64,000 nt of DNA, from the NCBI GenBank assembly GCA_965219165.1, contig CBDCMW010000002.1, positions 2,356,001 through 2,420,000 on the forward strand. The letters run 5' to 3'. The notes beneath the pieces were generated by a model. That model saw only the letters and a list, made by a program, of their open reading frames with translations, ran no database searches and was not told the DNA's origin. The first letter of the stretch is position 1, and each line of letters opens with the position of its first letter. The stretch comes from Aldehydirespirator sp965219165 (lineage in GTDB: Bacteria; Actinomycetota; Acidimicrobiia; Acidimicrobiales; Aldehydirespiratoraceae). This document shows, piece after piece, positions 19,101 through 27,200 of the stretch. Made by a program: the position numbers and the translations under genes.

Positions 19101-21233
19101 GACGAGGCCAGCGACATCACAGTCGCGGATCCTGCTCGGGGGATGTGGTGCGACGGCGAGACGCTGTGGTACACGACCAAGTTGGGCAACGGCACGATCT
19201 TCGCGTACGACATGGCGACGGGAACCCGCAAGTGGAACCGCGAGTTCGACATCAGCGGCCTGAGCTTCAGTACCTACAGCGGCGGGTCGTACTGGTATGG
19301 GGCGCTGGGCATAGCGTCAGACGGCGACACGATGTGGGTGGCCAGCAACTCGGAGGATACAGGCAACCAGCTGTACGCGCTGGACATGGCCACCAAGGCC
19401 CACAAGCCCGGGTCCGACATCGCCCTGGGGAGGCACTTCCATCCGAGGGGGCTGTTCTCCGACGGCGAGTTCCTGTGGGTCGCGTCGTCACTGAATTCCA
19501 CGGTGCGGGCCTATGACACCTCGACGCTGGAACGCGTGGAGAGCCTCGATCTCGAGGTCGACGACTTCGAGCACGACGGCAGTTGGGGGCTGTGGTCTGA
19601 CGGGGAGCACATGTGGGTGTGCAACTTCCGCTACGGGAAGGTGCGGGCCCATCCGATGCCGGAGGCCTACGGGCCGCACCTGGAGACCCTTGAGGTGTCG
19701 GGGGTGGAGCTGGTGCGCTTGTCGTCGACTGAGTTCCGGGGCCATGTGGCGCGCGGCGCGGCGTCGGTGACAGTCACCGCGGCGGCCAACGACGACGCCC
19801 ACACGGTGACTTTCGGCACCGCCGACGCCGACGACGGCACCGAGGGCCACCAGTGGAGCCTTGATCTGGGCGACAACACGCTGGAGATCACCGTGTCCGA
19901 CGGCACCACAAGCCGCACCTACACCATCACCGTCGTCAAGATCGACGTCGACGCGCTGTCTGATGACGCCACGCTGAACTCGCTGAGCGTCGACGGCGCC
20001 GCAGTGGACGGGTTCGCCGCCGACGTGCACCACTACACGCTGAGGGTGGCCAACGATGTGGCATCGGTGACGGTGGCCGCGACAGCCACAGTGGCGGCCG
20101 CGGAGGTGACGATCAGCCCCGCCGACGCGGATCCCGGCACCGAGGGCCATCAGGTCGCGCTGGCGCGGGGCCTGAACCGGGTGACTGTCGCGGTGGCCGC
20201 CACCGACAGGGTGGCCGAGGCCGCCTACAGGCTCGAGTTCTTCCGGGAGCTTCCGGCGGAAGACGTCGACGGGTTCGGCGAGCCTGGGCATCGCTTGGCT
20301 TACCTGTGGTCCAACGGGGCCACGGTCTGGGTCAGCGAACCCGCAGAGGACGCCATCGAGGCCTACGATCTCGCCACCGGCGAGCGCCGGGGCAGCAACG
20401 TGATCGGAACCCTGAAGGACGCCGGCAACGAGTGGGCCCGGGGCGTCTGGTCTGACGGCGACACGATATGGGTCGCCGACCACGAGGACGACAAGCTCTA
20501 CGCCTATGAGCTCGACGGCGGCGCCCGCCGGCCGGACCTGGACATCGACACCCTCGCGGCCGCGGGCAACACCAGCCCCAGAGGCATCTGGTCCAACAGC
20601 GACACCATGTGGGTCGCCGATGCCGGCGACCGCAAGCTCTACGCCTACGCGCTCGACGGCGGCGCCCGGCAGCCGGACCTGGACATCGACACGCTGGAGG
20701 CTGCGGGCAACAGCGAACCCCGCGACGTGTGGTCTGACGGCGACACCGTCTGGGTGGCCGACTCCGGCGACGCCAAGCTGTACGCCTACGCGCTCGACGG
20801 CGGCGCACGGCGGCCGGAGCTGGACTTCGACACGCAGGAGGCTGCGGGCAACACCAACCCCAGAGGCATCTGGTCCAACGGCGACATCATGTGGGTCTCA
20901 GACCCCGGCGACGACAAGCTCTACTCCTACAACATGCCCCCCGCCCAAACCGGCACCCAGCAAGCCCAACAGCAGACCCAGCAGGACGATCCCCAGCAGG
21001 ACGACCCCCAGCAGGACCCGGGTCAGGCTCAGCAGGACGAGCAGGACGAGCAGGCTCAGCAGGCGCCTGCGCCCAACTCCTCCGCGGCCGGTGCGCCTGT
21101 TGTCGGGGGCAGGGCTCGGGTGGGCGAGACTTTGGTGGCGGACATGTCGGGCGTCGTTGACGCCGACGGGTTGAGTGGGGCTGTGTTCGGGTTCCAGTGG
21201 GTGTCCGGTGACGGGACAATGACACGGACATAG
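16104..21233 (+). CDS. Giant repeat protein, copy C, 5' part up to a frameshift
   Basis: 1709 residues. The signal peptide is cleaved after VSA (about base 16259). Propeller-like modules lie at about 16395-17090, 17665-18370, 18960-19670 and 20260-20935, separated by pairs of cadherin-like domains. The Gln-rich linker and the first third of the Ig-like repeat follow. Against copies A, B and D one C is missing between 21219 and 21220 (ACAA-TGAC instead of ACAACTGAC), so translation ends early at SGDGTMTRT and loses all fibronectin III modules. The first and third propeller-like modules (about 16405-17400 and 18985-19980) are nearly identical in DNA. Either a true mutation or a sequencing error. 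Confidence 0.82.
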   Translation: MHVLRPRRARREQPQQSAGRVRAWWSRAARRGVASAAAAAMLVSLAPAPVSADGGDGEPADEDGAPGPAGGRGPADAPRSGAAAGARSQNEPDGPPEIAVAANRSFGTEGICAVGDTLWIGYRGDSTLQAFDRSTGERDEASDITVADPARGMWCDGETLWYTTKLGNGTIFAYDMATGTRQEDREFDISGLSFSTYSGGSYWYGALGIASDGDTMWVASNSEDTGNQLYALDMATKAHKPGSDIALGRHFHPRGLFTDGEFLWVASSINSTVRAYDTSTLERVESLDLEVDDFEHDGSWGLWSDGEHMWVCNFRYGKVRAHPMPKAYGPRLETLEVSGVELVSLSSREFRGHVARGAASVTVTAAANDDAHTVTFGTADADDGTEGHQWSLDLGDNTLEITVSDGTTSRTYTITVVKIDVDALSDDATLNSLTVDGTEVDGFTPDVGGYRLRVDNDVASATVAATATEAAAQVTISPADADPGTEGHQVALDVGANPVTVAVAATDGIATAAYTLTIGRKPLVFGHDSFLDISGLEHRRSMDIWAGARTRWVSYDRSGDEAVLAYHASTGERTPGRDIAVRAAGNRSPQALWSDGEVLYVLDTWKSMVFQYSLADGAGFGAHAATVSLEGIGEDDARGLWSNGETMWVADTDDAKLYAYALDGGARRPDLDFDTLRAAGNSMPMDLWSDGQVMWVLDKGDGKVYAYDLDSKARLEHLDFAALEPRNDWPSGLWSNGGHMWVSDADDTRAYAYVMPAALALDTLEVSGTALARPSLTEYRGRVARGTASVTVTAEPVDSAHTVTFGTADADDSTEGHQWSLALGDNTLEVTVSDGTDSRTYTITVTRVDVDALSDDATLSSLTVDGAEVDGFADDVHSYALRVDHDVVSVTVTAAAAETAAEVTITPADADPDTDGHQVALDVGSNVVTVAVAATDGVTGAAYTLTLSRRGDPDQPPEMAVAFNRSFGTEGICAVGDTLWIGYRGDSTLQAFDRSTGERDEASDITVADPARGMWCDGETLWYTTKLGNGTIFAYDMATGTRKWNREFDISGLSFSTYSGGSYWYGALGIASDGDTMWVASNSEDTGNQLYALDMATKAHKPGSDIALGRHFHPRGLFSDGEFLWVASSLNSTVRAYDTSTLERVESLDLEVDDFEHDGSWGLWSDGEHMWVCNFRYGKVRAHPMPEAYGPHLETLEVSGVELVRLSSTEFRGHVARGAASVTVTAAANDDAHTVTFGTADADDGTEGHQWSLDLGDNTLEITVSDGTTSRTYTITVVKIDVDALSDDATLNSLSVDGAAVDGFAADVHHYTLRVANDVASVTVAATATVAAAEVTISPADADPGTEGHQVALARGLNRVTVAVAATDRVAEAAYRLEFFRELPAEDVDGFGEPGHRLAYLWSNGATVWVSEPAEDAIEAYDLATGERRGSNVIGTLKDAGNEWARGVWSDGDTIWVADHEDDKLYAYELDGGARRPDLDIDTLAAAGNTSPRGIWSNSDTMWVADAGDRKLYAYALDGGARQPDLDIDTLEAAGNSEPRDVWSDGDTVWVADSGDAKLYAYALDGGARRPELDFDTQEAAGNTNPRGIWSNGDIMWVSDPGDDKLYSYNMPPAQTGTQQAQQQTQQDDPQQDDPQQDPGQAQQDEQDEQAQQAPAPNSSAAGAPVVGGRARVGETLVADMSGVVDADGLSGAVFGFQWVSGDGTMTRT
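20957..21066 (+). repeat. Gln-rich tandem-repeat linker, copy C
   Basis: The shortest of the four linkers, about 110 bp against roughly 200 in the others. Same CAG-rich in-frame units. Confidence 0.85.
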
Positions 21234-21244
21234 CTGGGGCGACG

Positions 21245-22795
21245 GTGTCGGCGTATGTGCTCGAGGCCGGCGACGCGGGCAGGTTCATCAAGGTTCGGGT
21301 GAGCTTCGTCGACGATGCGGGCCATGTTGAGGCGTCGACCAGCGCAGCGGCGGGGCCGGTGTTGGGCGACGGCCCTCCGGGGGCGCCGGGCGGGCTCGTT
21401 GTCGCTGCGGGGGACCGGGCGCTCACCCTGTCGTGGGAGCCGCCGGCCGACAACGGCAGCGCGCCCGCGACGAGGTACCGCGTCGAGTGGAGGATCGACG
21501 GCAAGGACTACGACAAGAGCCATTGGGGCATATCGCACAAGACGACCTATACCAGGACCCACCTGGCCAACGGAGTGAGCTACATCTTCTGGGTGAAGGC
21601 CGAGAACGGCAACGGCAACAGCTACGGACCGTACGGACCTGCCTCTGGGGAGGTGAGCGGTACCCCTACGTCGGGCTTGGCGGTGGACCTGGCCACGCCG
21701 GTGCTGTCGAGCACGAAGACCCTGCATCACGGCATGGTGCAACTGGACTGGCAGGACGTCGAGGACGCCGGCTGGTATGTGGTCCAGCACTACCACATCG
21801 ACGGGGGCAGCGCGCAGTGGCTGGACCTGCCCGCCGCCGGAGTCGACGTCGCGCTGCACGGTTCGAGCGCGGTGGTGAGCAACCTGGGTGGGATCTCGTG
21901 GCTGCGGGTGCGGGCGATGAGCTGCGCGGGAGAATCGGAGTGGTCAGAGATCAAGCAGTTGTTCATGACCGATGAGTCGGCCTGGGATGGGGTGCCCGTG
22001 CCCGCAGTGGAGCAGGGCGACGAGAGCGAACCGTGCCCCGTGGTGCTGGGCACTCCGGTGCTGTCGAGCACGAAGACCCTGCATCACGACATGGTGCAAC
22101 TGGACTGGCAGGACATCGAGGACGCCGGCTGGTATGTGGTCCAGCACTACCACATCGACTCCGGCAGCGGGCAGTGGCTGGACCTGCCCGCCGCCGGAGC
22201 GGGCGTCGCGCTGCACGGTTCGAGCGCGGTGGTGAGCAACCTGGGTGGGATCTCGTGGCTGCGGGTGCGGGCGATGAGCTGCGCGGCAGAATCGGAGTGG
22301 TCAGAGATCGAGCAGTTGTTCATGACCGATGAGTCGGCCTGGGAGGGCGTGCCCGTGCCCGCAGTGGAGCCGGGCGACGAGACCGAACCCTGCCCCGAAG
22401 ACGTCGACGCGCCCGACAACAGCGCGGCGACCAAGGAGACGCTGACCAGCGCGGCGACGGCTGCTGTGGCTGGTGCGCAACCCACGGAGCCGCCGGCCAA
22501 GCCCAGGGGCCTCTCCGCCACGGCGTCGCACGACTCTGTGACCCTCACCTGGAACGACCCCGGCGACGACTCCATCACCGGCTACGTGATCCTCAGGCGC
22601 GTCCGCGAGAACGACGTCGGGGGCGAGTTCAGTGAACTGGTGCCGGACACGGACAGCACCGCGACCACCTACACCGATGACACAGTGGCTGCCGGCCTCA
22701 CCTACACCTACCGGATCAAGGCCATCAACGGGGCCGGAACCAGTGAACGCTCCCGCTGGTTCCACATCGACACCCCGCCAGCGCCCGCACCCTAG
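21245..22795 (+). CDS. Giant repeat protein, copy C, 3' part after the frameshift
   Basis: Continues copy C in a different frame: rest of the Ig-like repeat (YVLEAGDAGRFIKVRVSF), fibronectin III (about 21370-21670), two ~120-residue modules (21680-22395) and the final fibronectin III. GTG 21245 has no ribosome binding site and lies inside the domain, so this is not a separate gene. It should be read together with 16104-21233 as one broken or mis-sequenced gene. Confidence 0.8.
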   Translation: MSAYVLEAGDAGRFIKVRVSFVDDAGHVEASTSAAAGPVLGDGPPGAPGGLVVAAGDRALTLSWEPPADNGSAPATRYRVEWRIDGKDYDKSHWGISHKTTYTRTHLANGVSYIFWVKAENGNGNSYGPYGPASGEVSGTPTSGLAVDLATPVLSSTKTLHHGMVQLDWQDVEDAGWYVVQHYHIDGGSAQWLDLPAAGVDVALHGSSAVVSNLGGISWLRVRAMSCAGESEWSEIKQLFMTDESAWDGVPVPAVEQGDESEPCPVVLGTPVLSSTKTLHHDMVQLDWQDIEDAGWYVVQHYHIDSGSGQWLDLPAAGAGVALHGSSAVVSNLGGISWLRVRAMSCAAESEWSEIEQLFMTDESAWEGVPVPAVEPGDETEPCPEDVDAPDNSAATKETLTSAATAAVAGAQPTEPPAKPRGLSATASHDSVTLTWNDPGDDSITGYVILRRVRENDVGGEFSELVPDTDSTATTYTDDTVAAGLTYTYRIKAINGAGTSERSRWFHIDTPPAPAP

Positions 22796-22920
22796 CCCAC
22801 GGGCCCGCCCGCCCCGGCGCTCCACAACCGGGTGGTCCTCGCCGCCGCGATCGTCGCGGCGCTGGCACCGGCGCCCCATAACCACCAACACCAACACCAA
22901 CACCGAAGCCCAGACCCCCG
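22796..22920 (+). pseudogene. Signal-peptide-region scrap after copy C
   Basis: Same scrap as after copies A, B and D: the region of the signal peptide core (VVLAAAIVAALAPAP), then CCAACA repeats. From 22921 to the next gene nothing is recognised. Confidence 0.6.
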
Positions 22921-23081
22921 ACCTCCTGTGAGGCACGGTATTCGGCGACAGCCGCTATGGGCTCATAGCAGCGAGCCGTTCATCGAGCCCTTCAGAAGGT
23001 TCCCTGTCATGCGGCTCGCGTACCCCGATGTTACCCTCGCCCTGTGGACTAGTCGTCCACGATCCAGGAGGTTCGAGGAGC

Positions 23082-23324
23082 ATGGCGGCAGATCAGCTGC
23101 GGACCAACGAGGCCGCATACGACAAGGAATACAGAGAGCGGTTGGAGCGCGACCACCACGGCAAGACCGCGCTGATGCACGACGGCAAGGTTGTCGACGT
23201 GTTCGACGACCCGAACGACGCCTACCTCACCGGCTACGAGAGGTGGGGATTGGGCGGGTTCTCCATGAAGGAGATCGGCCAGAAGCCCATCGAGTTGGGT
23301 ATCTTCTCCGCCAGGCCGGCCTGA
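23082..23324 (+). CDS. Small DUF5678-like protein paired with the retropepsin
   Basis: 80 residues from ATG 23082, chosen because a strong GAGGAG lies just upstream (an AGGAGG precedes it); the frame opens earlier at 23028. The core GKTALMHDGKVVDVFDDPNDAYLTGYERWG resembles the DUF5678 pattern (G...v..dG.vv......eA), though this was not tested. It ends 9 bases before the retropepsin-like gene, so they are likely co-transcribed. DUF5678-like genes next to small aspartic protease genes recur in bacteria. Their function is unknown. Confidence 0.6.
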   Translation: MAADQLRTNEAAYDKEYRERLERDHHGKTALMHDGKVVDVFDDPNDAYLTGYERWGLGGFSMKEIGQKPIELGIFSARPA

Positions 23325-23333
23325 GGGCCGCTA

Positions 23334-23714
23334 TTGCGCTCATTCGCTGTGGCCGACGCCAGAATTGTGGCGGAGGCCGTCTGCTCGGCGCCGCCCGACG
23401 GCCCGGAGCGCGTCTTCTCGGCGCTGGTGGACACCGGCGCACAGATCACCAGCATCTCTAGGAGGGTCGTTGAGACTCTGAGAATAGAGCCGGTCGGCAC
23501 CATCCCCATCGTGTACGCCAGCGGCGACAAACAGCCCCTCGACGAGTTCTGGCTGCATGTGGGCATCCCAGGACTGCCGCATGAACGCTTCGGCGCACCT
23601 GTAGTGCGGATGGAGCTTGGTTCGACGGACTACGACGTGATCCTTGGCATGGACGTTCTGGCCCGCTACCACATCACCATTCACAACGGGCTGTGCACCG
23701 TCAACTCGGCCTAG
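23334..23714 (+). CDS. Retropepsin-like (clan AA) aspartic protease
   Basis: 126 residues, the size of a single retropepsin domain that would act as a dimer. The catalytic motif is LVDTGAQITSIS (Asp33-Thr-Gly-Ala). The second hallmark hydrophobic-Gly motif is VILGMDVLARY (102-112). No signal peptide or membrane segment, so probably cytoplasmic. The TTG start (23334) is the first available in frame after the DUF5678-like stop and the weakest part of the call. The last third is duplicated as a remnant at 14478-14581. Confidence 0.75.
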   Translation: MRSFAVADARIVAEAVCSAPPDGPERVFSALVDTGAQITSISRRVVETLRIEPVGTIPIVYASGDKQPLDEFWLHVGIPGLPHERFGAPVVRMELGSTDYDVILGMDVLARYHITIHNGLCTVNSA

Positions 23715-23733
23715 GTGAGCTCCTATGTCAAGT

Positions 23734-23755
23734 GTGGGGGTTGTCCAACCCCCAC
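23734..23755 (+). terminator. Perfect GC-rich dyad after the retropepsin gene
   Basis: GTGGGGGTTG and CAACCCCCAC separated by TC: 10-bp perfect arms, 20 bases after the stop. No T-run follows, so it may be a terminator of another kind or a boundary of the leader cassette. A shorter version (GGGTTG-TC-CAACCC) occurs at 7333-7346. Confidence 0.4.
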
Positions 23756-23845
23756 GCCTGAACACGGGAGGCTCGATGTCGCACGCTAACGCCGGGCTGC
23801 CTTTGGCTCGTACTTAGGACATTTAGGGCATATTTATCTATCGTA

Positions 23846-23874
23846 ATGCAATAAATGTATCGTCCTAATTGCAT
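23846..23874 (+). promoter_or_regulatory. Operator-like dyad in the copy D leader
   Basis: ATGCAAT (23846-23852) and ATTGCAT (23868-23874) form a perfect 7-bp inverted repeat with 15 bases between, about 57 bp upstream of the -35 box. The copy B leader keeps it with one mismatch and the copy C leader only partly. Confidence 0.35.
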
Positions 23875-23930
23875 GACACCCGGGTGTCGTCCACCGGTCA
23901 CTCGTCCGCTGCTGGAATGCGAGAATTGAG

Positions 23931-23959
23931 TTGACACACGCTCGCCGCAATTCTAGTAT
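23931..23959 (+). promoter_or_regulatory. Sigma-70-type promoter of copy D
   Basis: -35 TTGACA (23931-23936), 17-bp spacer, -10 TAGTAT (23954-23959). The closest to consensus of the three family promoters, 48 bases before ATG 24008. Confidence 0.65.
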
Positions 23960-24007
23960 TGTCGCGGCTGCAAATCTTGGCAGAGCAACAGACTGGACCT
24001 TGGAGCC

Positions 24008-24289
24008 ATGCATGTGTTGCGACCGCGGCGAGCGCGCCGCGAACAGCCACAACAGTCCGGCGACCGGGCCCCCGGGCGGGTGCGCGCATGGTGGAGCCGG
24101 GCCGCGAGGCGCGGTGTCGCCGGCGCGGTCGCCGGCGCGATGGTCGCGGCGCTGGCACCGGCGCCGGTGTCGGCCGGCGGCGGCGACGGGGAGGTCGCCG
24201 ATGAGGGCGGCGCGCCGGGACCAGCCGGCGGGCGCGGCCCCGCGGATGCGCCCCGCAGCGGCGCCGCGGCCGGCGCGAGGTCCCAGAGA
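24008..24289 (+). pseudogene. Signal-peptide segment of copy D, cut off by a frameshift
   Basis: ATG 24008 aligns with the starts of B and C and encodes the usual signal peptide (AGAVAGAMVAALAPAPVSA, cleavage near 24175) and acidic linker. At about 24286-24289 one extra base (CCCAGAGACGAG against CCCAGAACGAG in copy C) throws the frame off, and it runs on to a stop near 24436 without propeller sequence. The export signal is therefore disconnected from the rest of copy D. Confidence 0.75.
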
Positions 24290-27200
24290 CGAGCCCGACG
24301 GGCCTCCCGAGATTGCTGTGGCAGCCAACCGGAGTTTTGGCACCGAGGGTATCTGCGCGGTGGGCGACACGCTGTGGATCGGGTACCGCGACGACAGCAC
24401 GCTTCAGGCGTTCGACCGGTCCACCGGCGAGCGTGACGAGGCCAGCGACCTCATACTCGGGGATCCTGCTCGGGGGATGTGGTGCGACGGCGAGACGCTG
24501 TGGTACACGACCAAGAACGACCAAAGCAGGATCTTCGCCTACGACATGGCGACGGGCACCCGCCAAGAGGACCGCGAGTTCGACATCAGCGGCCTGAAAT
24601 TCAACTCCGACCGCTCCAGCCGCGGGGGGATCTGGGGTGGGCCGCTGGGGGTGGCGTCCGACGGCGACACGATGTGGGTGGCCAGCGACTGGAGCAACCA
24701 CAGAAACTGGCTGTACGCGCTGGACATGTCCACCAAGGCCCGCAAGCCCGGGTCCGACATCGCCGTTGCCGGGGACCGGCTCTTCCGCCCGAAGGGGCTG
24801 TGGTCCGACGGCGAGATCCTGTGGGTCGCGGCGACGATAAATTCGACGGTGCGGGCCTATGACATAGCGACGAAGGCGCGTGTGGAGAGCCTCGAGTTCG
24901 AGGTCGACGACTTCGAGCACGGCGGCAGTTGGGGGCTGTGGTCTGACGGGGATCACATGTGGGTGTGCAACTTCCGCTACGGCAAGGTGCGGGCCTACCC
25001 GATGCCGGAGGCCTACGGGCCGCTCCTGGAGACGGTGGAGGTGTCAGGCGTGGAGCTGGTGCGCTTGTTGTCGACTGAGTTCCGGGGCCATGTGGCGCGC
25101 GGCACCGCCACGGTGACGGTCACCGCGGCGCCCGCGGACAGCGCGGACATGGTGACTTTCGGCACCGACGACGCCGACGACGTCGCCGCGGGCCACCAGT
25201 GGAGCCTGATGCTGGGCGACAACACGCTGGAGGTCACCGTGTCCGACGGCGCCGACAGCCGCACCTACACGATCACCGTCGTCCGAGTCGACGTCGACGC
25301 GCTGTCCGATGACGCCACGCTGAGCTCGCTGAGCGTCGACGGCGCCGCAGTGGACGGGTTCGCCGCCGACGTGCACCACTACACGCTGAGGGTGGACAAC
25401 GATGTGGCATCGGTGACGGTGGCGGCCACAGCCACCGAGGCGGCGGCCGCAGTGGACATCTCGCCCGCCGACGCCGATCCCGGCATCGAGGGCCATCAGG
25501 TCGCGCTCGAGGTGGGGTCGAATGTGGTGACTGTGGCGGTGGCGGCCACCGACGGGCTGGCCACCGCCGCCTACAGGCTCGACATCTCCCGCAAGCCCGC
25601 GGTGTTCGGCTACGACAGCTTCTTGGACATCTCGGGGTTGGAGCATCGCCGCTCGATGGACATCTGGGCCGGCGCGCAGACGCGGTGGGTGAGCTATGAC
25701 CCCTCCGGCGATGAGGCGGTGCTGGCCTATGACCCCTCGACGGGTGAGCGCGCCCCGGGCCGCGACATCGCGGCGCGCGCCGCCGGCAACAAGAGCCCCC
25801 AGGCGCTGTGGTCTGACGGCGGCGGGCTGTATGTGCTCGACACCTGGAAGTCGATGGTGTTCCAGTACAGCCTCGCCGACGGGGCCGGCTTCGGGGCCCA
25901 TGCCGCCACGGTGTCGTTGGCGGGCATCGGGGAGGACGATGCCCGGGGGCTGTGGTCTGACGGCGAGGTGATGTGGGTGGCGTCAGTCGACGACGCCAAG
26001 GTGTACGCCTATGACCTGCGCAGCGGGGACCGGGTGAGCGGCGAGGACTTCGACACGCTGCGGGCTGCGGGCAACTCGATGCCGATGGACCTGTGGTCCG
26101 ACGGGTTTGTGATGTGGGTCCTCGACAAGGGCGACGGTAAGGTCTACGCCTATGACCTCGACTCCAAGGCGCGCCTGGAGCATCTGGACTTCGAGGCGCT
26201 CGAGCCGCGCAACGACTGGCCCTCGGGGCTGTGGTCAAACGGCGAGCACATGTGGGTGTCAGACGCCGACGACACCCGGGCCTACGCCTATGTGATGCCC
26301 GCGGTGCTCGCCCTCGACACCGTCGAGGTGTCGGGGGTGAACCTGGCGCGCTCGCCGTCGACTGAGTACCGGGGCCGCGTGGCGCGCGGCACCGCCACGG
26401 TCACCGTCACCGCTGAGCCCGCCGACGACGCGCACATGGTGACTTTCGGCACCGACGACGCCGACGACGTCGCCGAGGGCCACCAGTGGAGCCTTGATCT
26501 GGGCGACAACACGCTGGAGGTCACCGTGTCCGACGGCGCCGACAGCCGCACCTACACGATCACCGTCGTCCGAGTCGACGTCGACGCGCTGTCCGATGAC
26601 GCCACGCTGAGCTCGCTGAGCGTCGACGGCGCCGCAGTGGACGGGTTCGCCTCCGACGTGCACCACTACACGCTGAGGGTGGACAACGATGTGGCATCGG
26701 TGACGGTGGCCGCTGCGGCCACCGAGGCGGCGGCCGCAGTGGACATCTCGCCCGCCGACGCCGATCCCGAGGTCGAGGGCCATCAGGTCGCGCTCGACGT
26801 GGGGTCGAATGTGGTGACTGTGGCGGTGGCGGCCACCGACGGGCTGGCCGAGGCCGCCTACAGGCTCGATATCTCCCGCAAGCCCGCGGTGTTCGGCTAC
26901 GACAGCTTCTTGGACATCTCGGGGTTGGAGCATCGCCGCTCGATGGACATCTGGGCCGGCGCGCAGACGCGGTGGGTGAGCTATGACCGCTCCGGCGATG
27001 AGGCGGTGCTGGCCTATGACCCCTCGACGGGTGAGCGCGCCCCGGGCCGCGACATCGCGGCGCGCGCCGCCGGCAACAAGAGCCCCCAGGCGCTGTGGTC
27101 TGACGGCGGCGGGCTGTATGTGCTCGACACCTGGAAGTCGATGGTGTTCCAGTACAGCCTCGCCGACGGGGCCGGCTTCGGGGCCCATGCCGCCACGGTG

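Larger units (their letters stand above)
23738..24007 (+). repeat. Leader cassette of copy D (near-identical to 7333-7602)
   Basis: Second copy of the block described before copy B. Here the AT-rich segment carries a perfect ATGCAAT/ATTGCAT dyad. Confidence 0.8.

Noticed and set aside
21245..22795. A separate 516-residue fibronectin III gene
   Set aside because: It begins in the middle of the Ig-like domain, has no ribosome binding site and aligns as the continuation of copy C after a one-base deletion.
23931..24011. TTG 23931 as the start of copy D
   Set aside because: This TTG is the -35 box of the conserved promoter. Copies B and C start at the ATG that aligns with 24008.
24280..24300. 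Programmed ribosomal frameshift joining the signal peptide of copy D to its body
   Set aside because: No slippery heptamer or downstream structure is evident, and copies B and C need no shift at this place.
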